A DNA stretch of 64,000 bases from Pseudomonas viridiflava (GTDB taxonomy: Bacteria; Pseudomonadota; Gammaproteobacteria; Pseudomonadales; Pseudomonadaceae), in contig NZ_UTBZ01000095.1 of assembly GCF_900580865.1 (NCBI RefSeq), positions 82,385-146,384 of the forward strand, written 5' to 3'. Each line of letters opens with the position of its first letter. Position 1 is the stretch's first letter. The notes beneath the pieces are model-generated. The model worked only from the letters and a program-made list of their open reading frames with translations, did not search any database and was not told the origin of the DNA. The position numbers and the translations under genes are program-made. Below, piece after piece: positions 44,848 through 54,011 of the stretch.

Positions 44848-45924
44848 ATGACTCTGTTCTGGATCAGCCTCGCCGTGGGCGTGATCATGCTGACCGTCAT
44901 CGCATTGCTGCTGTGGCGCGAACGCGATTTGCGCAGGCAGCTCGCGCAGTATCGGGATCTGCTGAGACGGGCCGCCGATGGCCAACACATTCAGCAGGAC
45001 GGCGACGTCGAGCGCTTCAAACGCAGCCAGTACTTTGCGCGCATCGGCACTTGGGACTGGGAAGTCGACACGGATCGGCTGTACTGGTCGGATGCGATTT
45101 ACGGCATGTTCGGCTTCAAGATCGGCGAGATCACGCCGTCCTACGCGTTGTTCTGTTCTTGTGTCCATCCAGACGACCGCACCAAGGTGCGCGAAGGCGA
45201 ACTACGCTGCCTGGAGACCGGCGAAAATCACGATGAGGAATACCGCGTGGTGTGGCCCGACGGCACCATTCGTTGGTTACGGGAAACCGGCAACGTGGTG
45301 CGCAACGACCACGACGCGGTGGTGAAAATGATGGGTGTGGTGCGCGACATCACCGAAGAAAAAGCCTCGGCCAGCTACCTGCAACACCTCGCTCACTTCG
45401 ATCCGCTGACCGGCCTGCCCAATCGCCTGGTGCTGGAACAACGTTTGTCCGAAGCGCTGGATCAAGCTCGCCAGACCGAGACTCGTGTCGCACTGGTGTT
45501 CGTCGACCTCAACGGTTTCAAAACCATCAACGACCGCTACGGCCATGCCGCCGGCGACCGGGTGCTGATCACCATGGCCACGCGGCTGAAACGCATCCTG
45601 CGTGCCACCGACACCGTCGCGCGCATTGGCGGCGATGAGTTTGTGGTGATCCTGCAAGGCCTGGCGCCGAGCCTGAGTTTGCAGGACGAAGCCCGCAGCA
45701 TCTGCCAGAAAATTTTCATCGAACTGTCGCCCCCGATCAGCATCGGCAACGACCAGCGCCACATCGGCACCAGCCTTGGCGTGGCGGTGTTTCCGGACCA
45801 TGCGACAGCCATGGATCGCTTGCTGCACGTCGCAGATCTGGCGATGTATGAGGCCAAGCGCAGTGGCAATAATCAGTATCGGCTGGGGGGTGGGCAGGTG
45901 ATGAATCAGGTTCGGGTCGATTAG
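44848..45924 (+). CDS. PAS-domain diguanylate cyclase
   Basis: This 358-residue protein has one N-terminal membrane helix (about 4-22), a PAS/PAC fold (about 60-170; WDWEVDTDRLYWSD, EYRVVWPDGTIRWLRETGNV) and a GGDEF domain (about 185-350). The signature G261-GDEF-265 is intact, with the inhibitory site R252-x-x-D255 five residues before it, so it should make cyclic-di-GMP and be feedback-inhibited. There is no EAL domain. Confidence 0.92.
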   Translation: MTLFWISLAVGVIMLTVIALLLWRERDLRRQLAQYRDLLRRAADGQHIQQDGDVERFKRSQYFARIGTWDWEVDTDRLYWSDAIYGMFGFKIGEITPSYALFCSCVHPDDRTKVREGELRCLETGENHDEEYRVVWPDGTIRWLRETGNVVRNDHDAVVKMMGVVRDITEEKASASYLQHLAHFDPLTGLPNRLVLEQRLSEALDQARQTETRVALVFVDLNGFKTINDRYGHAAGDRVLITMATRLKRILRATDTVARIGGDEFVVILQGLAPSLSLQDEARSICQKIFIELSPPISIGNDQRHIGTSLGVAVFPDHATAMDRLLHVADLAMYEAKRSGNNQYRLGGGQVMNQVRVD

Positions 45925-45929
45925 CTCGA

Positions 45930-46394
45930 TCAGTCCGCGGGCAGGCCAAACGGAACACCATTGAAGGTATGCGTGCAGCAACGGCAATGAGGTTTCATAT
46001 CCTCGGCAGTCAACTGCGGGTTGACGATTTGCAACTGCTTTTGCCCATCGACGAACAGGCCGTTGAAGTAGGCCGACTCGCCCAGTCGCACAATGTCCTC
46101 GCGATCCTCTTCGTGGATGGCAACCATCCAGAACACCGGCTCTGGCCGATCAAGGCGAGATACCGCTTCGCTGAAAATCTCATCCCAATGACCACCGACG
46201 CGGGATAACAGAAAACGAAACAACGGCGTGTAGTCATAGCCGTGGTGTTTGATGCCGTGCATCGAGCCACGCATGGCCTCGCTGCGGCTTTGCGCTTTGG
46301 TGTTTCGTTGATCACGGTAGTGCCCACCTGGGTTGTTGCGCCAGACATTGTGGGCGGTGGTGTTTTCTTTGCGATACAGCGGTTTCTTTTCCAA
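45930..46394 (-). CDS. Conserved hypothetical protein, TTG start
   Basis: This 154-residue protein has a basic N-terminus (KKPLYRKENTTAHNVWRNN), a central HHGYDYTPLFRFLLSRVGGHWDEIFSEA block and a C-terminal HCRCCTHTFNG that could bind a metal. I do not recognise the family. The frame starts at TTG with GGAG eight bases upstream and has no internal ATG that keeps the conserved-looking N-terminus. It is convergent with the cyclase gene, six bases from its stop. Confidence 0.65.
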   Translation of the reverse strand: MEKKPLYRKENTTAHNVWRNNPGGHYRDQRNTKAQSRSEAMRGSMHGIKHHGYDYTPLFRFLLSRVGGHWDEIFSEAVSRLDRPEPVFWMVAIHEEDREDIVRLGESAYFNGLFVDGQKQLQIVNPQLTAEDMKPHCRCCTHTFNGVPFGLPAD

Positions 46395-46495
46395 CCTGTT
46401 GCTCCTGACTTCCCTTCACTCGAAACGCCCCACGGGTTTTACCCGAACGGCGCTCGATTGCAATCAACCGTCCATGGCTGATTGTTGCCGGAGGT

Positions 46496-46801
46496 TTAAC
46501 GCGGGACCGGTTTCATCTCGACAATTGTCCCGTTAGTGATCATCACCATGACGTACTGGTCATTGATCTGTACCCATTGCGCCTGATCAACAGGTTTTTT
46601 CAGGCCCTTGGCTTTCCAGTCGATGGCTTTTTCACTGCGCTGATAAATATCCGGGGCGCGGTCGTTGACCTTCAGTTCGCGGTCGCTGACCGGGGATTGC
46701 ACGGCCTGCTCATTTGAGGTTTGCGCCGCTTGAACAAGTGGGCTGATCCCGGCAATGCCGGCGACGAGAGCCAGGCTGGCGATTAGGGTTTTGCTGTTCA
46801 T
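46496..46801 (-). CDS. RcnB-family periplasmic protein
   Basis: The 101-residue precursor has a signal peptide ending LVQA. The C-terminal block APDIYQRSEKAIDWKAKGLK...QWVQINDQYVMVMITNGTI matches RcnB-type proteins, linked in E. coli to nickel/cobalt homeostasis in the periplasm. RcnA and RcnR genes are not nearby, so the metal link is by family only. Confidence 0.82.
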   Translation of the reverse strand: MNSKTLIASLALVAGIAGISPLVQAAQTSNEQAVQSPVSDRELKVNDRAPDIYQRSEKAIDWKAKGLKKPVDQAQWVQINDQYVMVMITNGTIVEMKPVPR

Positions 46802-46900
46802 CGGTGAACCTCCTGAATTGGGTAGTACCTCAACTCCGACTGCGTGGGGCGGGAATCATTCCTTTTTTGCCGGGGGTGAGCGCTAGAGGAAATCAAAGAA

Positions 46901-47151
46901 CCCCTCACCCTAACCCTCTCCCGGAGGGAGAGGGGACTGACCGAGGTGTTTGGCAGAAGTGCGCCGATGTGCGATACCGAGTCGAATGCACGTTTCAAAA
47001 CCAACCGAAATCGGCTCCCTCTCCCTCGGGAGAGGGGACTGACCGAGGTATTTGGCAGAAGTGCGCCGATGTGCGATACCGAGTCGAATGCACGTTTCAA
47101 AACCAACCGAAATCGGCTCCCTCTCCCTCGGGAGAGGGCTGGGGTGAGGGG
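46901..47151. repeat. Composite CCCTCACCC...GGGTGAGGG element, copy 3, with internal 102-base tandem duplication
   Basis: The ends CCCCTCACCCTAACCCTCTC and GAGGGCTGGGGTGAGGGG are inverted. The internal unit (GGGAGAGGGGACTGACCGAG...TCGGCTCCCTCTCCCTC) occurs twice in tandem, starting at 46926 and 47028, nearly identical (one visible change, GTGTT/GTATT). The remaining 296 bases before the next gene (47152-47447) hold a GGCGACGTCGCC palindrome at 47242 and no gene. Confidence 0.85.
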
Positions 47152-47447
47152 TAGCCACCCCACCAAACCAAAGCCATGCGCCCGCTTTTAACCACTCATT
47201 ACAATGAGCGCCAGCTCGAGTGCTCTTGATCTTTTCTCACCGGCGACGTCGCCGTTAGGCGAAACCATAAGCAGCCGTTAGCGCAGCAATGGATTTGTAC
47301 CCAAAAAACCATTGATCCGTCCTGAACATCAATCCATGCCAACAATGCAATTAACAGATTGTTACATCTGCGCCACCATCCGCCTCAATAAAAACCGTGC
47401 GCCGCCCTCCCGTCGCGCACGTCATAAAAGCGGTGGAGTACTTTTCT

Positions 47448-48740
47448 ATGACAGCCTCAATCCCACACAACGGCTCGCGGGCCGGCGCCATTTTCCGGGT
47501 GACCTCGGGCAACTTCCTCGAACAGTTCGATTTCTTCCTGTTCGGCTTTTACGCCACGCAGATCGCGGCGGTGTTCTTTCCGGCGAGCAGTGAGTTCGCT
47601 TCCCTGATGATGACCTTTGCCGTATTCGGCGCAGGCTTTTTGATGCGTCCGCTGGGCGCCATCGTGCTCGGTGCGTACATCGATGATGTCGGTCGGCGTA
47701 AAGGTTTGATCGTCACGCTGTCGATCATGGCCAGCGGCACGATATTGATCGTGCTGGTGCCCGGTTACGAAAGCATCGGCCTGTTTGCCCCCGCACTGGT
47801 GTTGATCGGGCGCTTGCTGCAGGGCTTCTCGGCCGGTGCGGAATTGGGCGGTGTGTCGGTGTATCTCGCCGAAATCGCCACGCCGGGCCGCAAAGGTTTC
47901 TTCACCGCTTGGCAGTCGGCCAGTCAGCAAGTGGCGATCATCGTCGCCGCCGCTTTGGGCTACGCCTTGAACGCGTGGATGGCGCCGGAGGTGGTGGCCG
48001 ATTGGGGCTGGCGGATTCCGTTTTTCGTCGGCTGCATGATCGTGCCGTTCATCTTTTTCCTGCGCCGTAACCTGGCGGAAACCGAAGAGTTCGCTGCACG
48101 CAAACACCGCCCGAGCATGGGCGAAGTGTTCCGCACCCTCGGCCAGAACTGGGGCGTGGTACTCGGCGGCATGCTGATGGTCGCGCTGACCACCACCGCG
48201 TTTTACCTGATCACCGTGTACGCGCCGACCTTCGGTAAAACCGTGCTGCATCTGAGTACTTCGGACGCGCTGTTGGTGACGTTGCTGGTCGGTGTGTCGA
48301 ACTTCTTCTGGCTGCCGATTGGCGGCCTGTTGTCCGACCGCATCGGCCGTCGTCCGGTGCTGATCGCCATGTCGCTGCTGGCTTTGGCCACGACCTATCC
48401 GGCGCTGTCGTATCTGGTGCAGGCGCCGAGCTTCAGCCACATGTTGCTGTCGCTGTTGTGGCTGTCGTTTATCTACGGCTTGTACAACGGCGCGATGATT
48501 CCGGCGCTCACCGAGATCATGCCGGTCGAAGTGCGGGTTGCCGGTTTCTCCCTCGCCTACAGCCTGGCCACAGCGATTTTCGGTGGGTTTACTCCGGCGA
48601 TGTCGACCTTCCTGATCCAGTACACCGGCGACAAAGCCGCGCCGGGTTACTGGATGAGCATCGGTGCGCTGTGTGCCTTGTGCGCCACTCTTTATCTGTA
48701 CCGCCGTGCCGGTGGTCGTCTGCAACCTGTCGCGGCCTGA
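47448..48740 (+). CDS. Citrate/tricarballylate-type MFS proton symporter
   Basis: This 430-residue 12-helix transporter is of the metabolite:H+ symporter family. [56 protein letters not shown] and [20 protein letters not shown] are nearly the same as in CitA/CitH citrate and TcuC tricarballylate symporters. The ATG at 47448 has GGAG ten bases upstream. It precedes the aconitate-isomerase-like gene by 12 bases, pointing to aconitate or citrate uptake. Confidence 0.88.
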   Translation: MTASIPHNGSRAGAIFRVTSGNFLEQFDFFLFGFYATQIAAVFFPASSEFASLMMTFAVFGAGFLMRPLGAIVLGAYIDDVGRRKGLIVTLSIMASGTILIVLVPGYESIGLFAPALVLIGRLLQGFSAGAELGGVSVYLAEIATPGRKGFFTAWQSASQQVAIIVAAALGYALNAWMAPEVVADWGWRIPFFVGCMIVPFIFFLRRNLAETEEFAARKHRPSMGEVFRTLGQNWGVVLGGMLMVALTTTAFYLITVYAPTFGKTVLHLSTSDALLVTLLVGVSNFFWLPIGGLLSDRIGRRPVLIAMSLLALATTYPALSYLVQAPSFSHMLLSLLWLSFIYGLYNGAMIPALTEIMPVEVRVAGFSLAYSLATAIFGGFTPAMSTFLIQYTGDKAAPGYWMSIGALCALCATLYLYRRAGGRLQPVAA

Positions 48741-48752
48741 GGAAAACTCGCC

Positions 48753-49523
48753 ATGAAAAAACTGTTTACTGTCACCGCCCTGCTAGCCGGTCTCGCGTTC
48801 AACCTCGCGGCCCAGGCCGAAGAATTGAGCGTGATGACCTCCGGGGGCTTCACTGCCGCCTACAAGATTCTCGGGCCGAAATTCGCCGCCGCCAGCGGCA
48901 ACACACTGACCACCAGCCTCGGCCCGTCGATGGGCAAAGCACCCGAGGCGATTCCCAATCGCCTCGCGCGCGGTGAGCACGCCGACGTGGTGATCATGGT
49001 CGGCTACGCACTCGATGATCTGATCAAGCAAGGCAAAGTCGACCCGGCCTCGCGCGTTGAGCTGGCGGATTCGCGGATCGGCCTGGTGGTGCGTGAAGGC
49101 GCGCCGAAACCGGACATCAGCAGCGTCGACGCCTTGAAGAAGACCCTGCTCGACGCGCAGTCAGTGGCCTACTCCGACAGCGCCAGCGGCGTCTACATCG
49201 AGCAGCAATTGTTCAAGAAACTGGGCATCGAAGAGCAGTTGAAACCGAAGTCCAAAATGATTCCGAAAATCCCGGTCGGCTCGGTGGTTGCCACCGGCGA
49301 CTATCAATTGGGCTTCCAGCAGGTCAGCGAATTGCTGCCAGTGCCGGGTGTGAGTTTCGTCGCGAAGATTCCGGAATCGGTGCAGTCGGTGACGCGTTTT
49401 GCCGCCGGGATTCCGGTCGGCGCACAGCATCCGAAAGAAGCCAAGGCCTTGCTCGCCTACCTCGCCGCGCCGGCCGCGCAAGCTGACGTGCAGGCCACCG
49501 GACTGGACTCGGTCAAGCGCTGA
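48753..49523 (+). CDS. Periplasmic ModA-like protein, probable aconitate isomerase
   Basis: The 256-residue precursor has a signal peptide ending AAQA and a type II periplasmic-binding fold (ELSVMTSGGFTAAYKILGPK; DVVIMVGYALDDLIKQG; SDSASGVYIEQQLFKKLGI), superficially like molybdate-binding protein. No ABC permease genes are present. The aconitate isomerase purified from Pseudomonas sp. is a periplasmic protein of this fold and size, and here the partner is a citrate/tricarballylate-type symporter. I therefore infer interconversion of trans- and cis-aconitate before uptake. Confidence 0.65.
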   Translation: MKKLFTVTALLAGLAFNLAAQAEELSVMTSGGFTAAYKILGPKFAAASGNTLTTSLGPSMGKAPEAIPNRLARGEHADVVIMVGYALDDLIKQGKVDPASRVELADSRIGLVVREGAPKPDISSVDALKKTLLDAQSVAYSDSASGVYIEQQLFKKLGIEEQLKPKSKMIPKIPVGSVVATGDYQLGFQQVSELLPVPGVSFVAKIPESVQSVTRFAAGIPVGAQHPKEAKALLAYLAAPAAQADVQATGLDSVKR

Positions 49524-50427
49524 CAATCGGCGGCTGGACCTTCATTTCCACCACCAGCCGCTCCAGTTCCAGTGCCGCCGGGGTCAGCGTACGACCCCGG
49601 CGTTTGATGATGCCGACACTGCGCATCACTTGCGGATCGGTCAGCGGCACCCGCGTCAGGATCGGATGATCCGGTCCGGGCATCGCCATCAGCGGCACCG
49701 CCGCCACGCCCAACCCCGCCTCCACCAGACCAATCATCGTCGTCACATGGCGGGTTTCGCAGATGCTCGAACGCTGCGGCACCACCGTGCTCAAGGCCTG
49801 ATCAAGCAGAAAACGATTGCCAGACGTCTTGTCCAGCGAGATGTAATCCTGCTGATAAAACTCGTCCCAGCTCACGCTGCTGCGCCCGGCCAACGCATGA
49901 TCGCGGCGACAAGCGACGACGTAGCACTCCTGCACAAGCGGTTCGAACTCGACTTTGGCATCCTGCGTACCGAGAAAACTCAAGCCGAAATCCGCCTCGC
50001 CATTGACCACCGCACTCAAGACATCGTGCGCGCTGGAGTCGAGCACTTTGACTTTGATCCGTGGGAATTGCTGGTGATAGCGCGCAACCACACGGGGCAT
50101 GAAGTAGTACGCCGCCGAAGGCACGCAGGCGACGGTGACATGGCCGAGGCGCGTCGATGCGACTTCGCTGATGCCCAGCAACGCCACGTCGAGATCATCG
50201 AGCAAACGCTCGACACTGGGCATGAAACCACGCCCGGCCTGAGTCAGGCTGACCTTGCGCGTGGTGCGTTCGAAGAGTTTTACGCCGAGGGCGTCTTCGA
50301 GCTTTTCGATGCGCCGGCTCAAGGCGGGTTGTGACAGGCGCACGGTGTCGGCGGCCTTGCGGAAACTGCCCTGCTCGACCACGGCGCGAAAGGCTTGCAG
50401 ATCGTTGAGGTCGAAGTTGATGGCCAT
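49513..50427 (-). CDS. LysR-family regulator
   Basis: The protein has 304 residues: HTH at about 8-65 (LQAFRAVVEQGSFRKAADTV, LSQPALSRRIEKLEDALG) and a substrate-binding domain with GLVEAGLGVAAVPLMAM. It is convergent with the aconitate-isomerase-like gene, overlapping it by 11 bases at the 3' ends. It may control the symporter/isomerase operon, though LysR genes more often lie divergent from their target. Confidence 0.85.
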   Translation of the reverse strand: MAINFDLNDLQAFRAVVEQGSFRKAADTVRLSQPALSRRIEKLEDALGVKLFERTTRKVSLTQAGRGFMPSVERLLDDLDVALLGISEVASTRLGHVTVACVPSAAYYFMPRVVARYHQQFPRIKVKVLDSSAHDVLSAVVNGEADFGLSFLGTQDAKVEFEPLVQECYVVACRRDHALAGRSSVSWDEFYQQDYISLDKTSGNRFLLDQALSTVVPQRSSICETRHVTTMIGLVEAGLGVAAVPLMAMPGPDHPILTRVPLTDPQVMRSVGIIKRRGRTLTPAALELERLVVEMKVQPPIVSA

Positions 50428-50510
50428 GGCGGGACTCGGGAGATTGATTTGCTTAGGTTATAAATGTAACCAATTGATGCAATTTATTACAGAGCACATG
50501 AAGATCCCCT

Positions 50511-50610
50511 GTAGGAGCTGCCGCAGGCTGCGATCTTTTGATCTTGATTCTTCGAAGGCAAAAGCGAGATCAAAAGATCGCAGCCTCGTTGCACTCGACA
50601 GCTCCTACAG
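50511..50610. repeat. REP-like inverted repeat (GATCAAAAGATCGCAG family)
   Basis: GTAGGAGCTGCCGCAGGCTG...GATCTTTTGATCTTG faces GAGATCAAAAGATCGCAGCC...GACAGCTCCTACAG, in the gap between the LysR gene and the antiporter gene. Confidence 0.85.
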
Positions 50611-50689
50611 GGGATCTTCGGTGGATGAAAAGTCGCTGTAACCCTTATCCTTGTCACCCCCGCCGTACCGTTGTCAGGAGTAACCCCCC

Positions 50690-52498
50690 ATGCCCCATGA
50701 AGGCAATCTGTTGCAAGCCGCCGTCGTCTTTCTGTTCGCGGCCGTGCTCACCGTGCCTTTGGCCAAACGTCTGCAACTGGGCGCCGTGCTCGGTTATCTG
50801 TTTGCCGGGGTGATTATCGGCCCGTCGGTGCTGGGTCTGATCGGCAACCCGCAAAGCGTCGCGCATATTTCCGAACTCGGTGTGGTGTTGCTGCTGTTCA
50901 TCATTGGCCTTGAGCTGTCGCCACGACGTTTGTGGGTGATGCGCAAATCGGTGTTCGGCGTCGGTCTGGCGCAGGTGCTGTTGACGGCTTCGGTGATTGG
51001 CGTGCTGGCGTTGTCGGTGTTTGGCCAGCCGCTGAACAGCGCGATTGTGCTGGGTCTTGGTCTGGCACTGTCCTCGACGGCATTCGGTTTGCAAAGTCTG
51101 GCCGAGCGCAAGGAACTGACCAGCCCCCACGGGCGTCTGGCGTTTGCGATTCTGCTGTTCCAGGACATCGCGGCGATCCCGTTGATCGCACTGGTGCCGA
51201 TGCTTGCTGGCGGTGCTCACGACACCAGCAACGCTGAAAGTCTGAATCACGCACTGCAAGTGCTCGGCGGTATCGCGGTGGTCGTGGTCGGTGGGCGTTA
51301 TCTTTTGCGTCCGGTGTTCCGCGTGGTGGCAAAAACCGGTCTGCCGGAAGTGTCGACGGCCACGGCGTTGCTGGTGGTGATCGGCACGGCGTGGTTGATG
51401 GATCTGGTCGGTGTGTCGATGGCGCTGGGGGCGTTTCTTGCCGGTTTGCTGTTGGCGGATTCGGAGTATCGCCATGAGCTGGAAGCGCAGATCGAGCCGT
51501 TCAAAGGCTTGCTGCTCGGACTGTTTTTTATCAGCGTCGGCATGGGCGCCAACCTCAGCTTGCTGCTGAGTGCGCCGATCACCGTGCTGGGGCTGACGCT
51601 GCTGTTGATTGGCCTGAAACTGCCGTTGCTGTTTGTCGTCGGGCGTCTGGCCGGTGGTTTGAACAAGGTCAGTGCGATTCGCCTCGGTATCGTCTTGGCG
51701 GCGGGCGGTGAGTTTGCCTTTGTGGTGTTCAAGATTGGTCGCGATCAGGGACTGTTTGAGCCGCGTTTGTATGACTTGCTGGTGTTGACCATCACCCTGT
51801 CGATGGCGGTGACGCCGCTGTTGCTGTTGCTCTGCGCGCGGCTGGTCAGCCCGAAAGTGCAGCCGGTGGAAGTGCCGGAAAAATACCGTGAGATCGACAC
51901 TGACACCCCGCGTGTGGTGATCGCTGGCATGGGCCGGATGGGCCAGATCGTGGCGCGGATTCTGCGTGCGCAGAACATCAAATTCGTCGCACTGGACACC
52001 TCGGTGGAAACCATCGAACTGTCGCGAAGTTTCGGTGGTGTGCCGGTGTTCTACGGCGACCCGATGCGCCCGGAAATCCTCAATGCGGCCAAGGTCGGCG
52101 AGGCGGAATACTTCGTGATTGCCACGGATGATCCGGAGACCAACATCAAGACCGCCGAGGTGGTGCGCAAGCTGTATCCGCACATGAAGATCATTGCCCG
52201 GGCACGTAACCGTCAGCACGTGCATCGGTTGGTGGATGTTGGCGCGGAGGCGATTCGGGAGACTTATTATTCGAGTCTGGAGATGAGCCGACGCACCTTG
52301 GTGGGACTCGGTTTGACCCAAGCCCAGGCCGATGCGCGGATCAAGCGTTTCAAGCATCACGACGAACAGGTGCTGGAGGCGCAACACGCGATTTACGACG
52401 ACGCCGCCAAAGTGCTGCAAACCGCCCAGGAAGCCCGGGCGGAACTGGCGCGGTTGTTCGAGTCGGATCAGCTCGAAGAAGAATCCCGCAAATCCTGA
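50690..52498 (+). CDS. Kef-type (CPA2) K+/H+ antiporter with TrkA-N domain
   Basis: This 602-residue protein has an N-terminal 12-13 helix Na+/H+-exchanger domain (about 1-380; LGYLFAGVIIGPSVLGLIG, FQDIAAIPLI with the transport aspartate, SMALGAFLAGLLLA) and a C-terminal Rossmann KTN domain (about 405-520; VVIAGMGRMGQIVARIL). It resembles E. coli KefB/KefC in length. It should release K+ and acidify the cytoplasm during electrophile stress. No KefF/KefG-type ancillary gene is next to it. Confidence 0.9.
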   Translation: MPHEGNLLQAAVVFLFAAVLTVPLAKRLQLGAVLGYLFAGVIIGPSVLGLIGNPQSVAHISELGVVLLLFIIGLELSPRRLWVMRKSVFGVGLAQVLLTASVIGVLALSVFGQPLNSAIVLGLGLALSSTAFGLQSLAERKELTSPHGRLAFAILLFQDIAAIPLIALVPMLAGGAHDTSNAESLNHALQVLGGIAVVVVGGRYLLRPVFRVVAKTGLPEVSTATALLVVIGTAWLMDLVGVSMALGAFLAGLLLADSEYRHELEAQIEPFKGLLLGLFFISVGMGANLSLLLSAPITVLGLTLLLIGLKLPLLFVVGRLAGGLNKVSAIRLGIVLAAGGEFAFVVFKIGRDQGLFEPRLYDLLVLTITLSMAVTPLLLLLCARLVSPKVQPVEVPEKYREIDTDTPRVVIAGMGRMGQIVARILRAQNIKFVALDTSVETIELSRSFGGVPVFYGDPMRPEILNAAKVGEAEYFVIATDDPETNIKTAEVVRKLYPHMKIIARARNRQHVHRLVDVGAEAIRETYYSSLEMSRRTLVGLGLTQAQADARIKRFKHHDEQVLEAQHAIYDDAAKVLQTAQEARAELARLFESDQLEEESRKS

Positions 52499-52518
52499 GC
52501 CCCTTGCCCAGATCCAAA

Positions 52519-52608
52519 TGTGGGAGCCAGCCTGCTGGCGATGGCGGTGGGTCAGTCAATGGAGATGTTGGTTGTGCTAACCAAATCGCTAGCAGGCTAG
52601 CTCCCACA
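52519..52608. repeat. REPIN variant (GCCAGCCTGCTGGC type)
   Basis: TGTGGGAGCCAGCCTGCTGG and ATCGCTAGCAGGCTAGCTCC form an imperfect inverted pair, a diverged subfamily, directly after the antiporter gene and 43 bases before a standard REPIN. Confidence 0.78.
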
Positions 52609-52651
52609 GGGATCTTGGATGGGCCCGGGATTGATGGCACTCCACAGAAAC

Positions 52652-52740
52652 TGTGGGAGCGAGCCTGCTCGCGAAAGCGGTGTGTCAGTCAACTTATTCG
52701 TTACTGACAGATTGCCTTCGCGAGCAGGCTCGCTCCCACA
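52652..52740. repeat. REPIN (GCTCGC family)
   Basis: GTGGGAGCGAGCCTGCTCGC and GCGAGCAGGCTCGCTCCCAC inverted around GGTGTGTCAGTC, at the 3' side of hcnC. Confidence 0.88.
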
Positions 52741-52751
52741 GGGGATCTGTG

Positions 52752-54011
52752 TCAGGCAGGTTCTAGCGTGTGCTCCTGCTTGACTGGCGCCACTTCAAAC
52801 CGGTCCGCGAGGAACGGCGTGATATCCAGCGGCAGCGGTTCGTCATTCACCAGTTTGTCCAGCAACACACCGGTAATCGCCGAGGTCAGAATCCCGGTGC
52901 GGAAATGTCCGCAGGCATTCAGATAACCCTCCACCCCACGCATCGGCCCGAGAATCGGCAACTCATCCGGCGAGCCCGGACGCAAACCCGCCCACGTGCG
53001 TTTCAGATTGACGTCCTTGAGCTCCGGCAGACACCGCACCGCGCCCTGCACCAGTCCGGCGATTTCCGGGTAGGTGGTGGTGACGTCGAAGCCTTTGTCT
53101 TCCGTAGTGCTGCCGATCAGGATCTCGCCGTTGTCCTTCTGCGCCACGTAGCAGTCGCTGGTGGTCAGGCAGCCGTTGAGAATCTTCGGCATGCGCTCGG
53201 TCAGCAGAATCTGGCCTTTCACCGGTTTCACCGGGATGCGAATACCCGTCGCCCATTCGCTCAAGTCCGCCGCCCAGGCACCGCCGGCGTTGATCAGCGT
53301 CTTGCAGTGGAACACGCCCTCCTCGGCCGTCTGCACACCGGTGACGCGGCTGCCGTGATGCAACACGCCGGTCACGTTGGTGTTGACGAAGATGTCGACG
53401 CCGTTCTGCCGCGCACCTTCCATGTAGGCATCGGCGAGGCGGAACGGGCTGACCTGGTGATCGCAAAGAAACTCCAGCGCCCCGCGTGCTTCGTGGCTGA
53501 CGCTCGGTTCAGCCTCGCGCAGCGCCGCCTGATCGAGCCAGCGCACCTGGTCGGCCAGGTGCGGAATGCAGCCGACGATATGCTCGGCGTAGAGCCGGTC
53601 TTCATCGTCGTAAATCACGAACTTCAACCCGGTCTTTTCGAACTTGAAATCCATGCCGTGATTGTCTTTCAGCTCACGGTGCAGGGCCGGGTACAGCGCG
53701 TTGGACTGCAAGGCGAAATCGAAAAACGACTCCGGCAGAATGTGCGGCGTGCTCGCGTCCACGGCGACCGCCGCGCCCTGGGTTTCGCGCTTGCGGTTGG
53801 CCGACATCATGCGGAAGAAAATCACCCCGCAACCGAGGCCGACCGACTCACCGATCGCCCACAAGCCACCGGCCGAAGCACGGGTCGCGTTGCCGGGACG
53901 CTTGGCGTCGATCAGCGCCACTTTGAGGTTTTTGCGTTTGGACAGTTGATAGGCGCAGGACGCCCCGATCACGCCGCCGCCGGCAATGATCACGTCATAG
54001 AACTTACTCAT
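52752..54011 (-). CDS. hcnC: Hydrogen cyanide synthase subunit HcnC
   Basis: This 419-residue FAD amino-acid-oxidase-type subunit carries VIIAGGGVIGASCAYQLS, the FAD-binding loop. KRPGNATRASAGGLWAIGES and ILTSAITGVLLDKLVNDEPL closely follow HcnC of P. fluorescens and P. aeruginosa (417 residues). With HcnA and HcnB it oxidises glycine to HCN and CO2 at the membrane. The ATG overlaps the hcnB stop by eight bases. Similar subunits occur in opine oxidases; the whole operon and leader favour HCN synthase. Confidence 0.92.
   Translation of the reverse strand: MSKFYDVIIAGGGVIGASCAYQLSKRKNLKVALIDAKRPGNATRASAGGLWAIGESVGLGCGVIFFRMMSANRKRETQGAAVAVDASTPHILPESFFDFALQSNALYPALHRELKDNHGMDFKFEKTGLKFVIYDDEDRLYAEHIVGCIPHLADQVRWLDQAALREAEPSVSHEARGALEFLCDHQVSPFRLADAYMEGARQNGVDIFVNTNVTGVLHHGSRVTGVQTAEEGVFHCKTLINAGGAWAADLSEWATGIRIPVKPVKGQILLTERMPKILNGCLTTSDCYVAQKDNGEILIGSTTEDKGFDVTTTYPEIAGLVQGAVRCLPELKDVNLKRTWAGLRPGSPDELPILGPMRGVEGYLNACGHFRTGILTSAITGVLLDKLVNDEPLPLDITPFLADRFEVAPVKQEHTLEPA

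Noticed and set aside
48753..49523. Molybdate ABC transporter binding protein
   Set aside because: The fold fits, but no modB/modC genes are near and the context is a citrate/tricarballylate-type symporter; aconitate isomerase is the better explanation.
50654..52420. 588-codon open frame on the minus strand
   Set aside because: It is antisense to the Kef-type antiporter; the His/Arg/Gln-rich translation is typical of the complement of hydrophobic membrane-protein codons.
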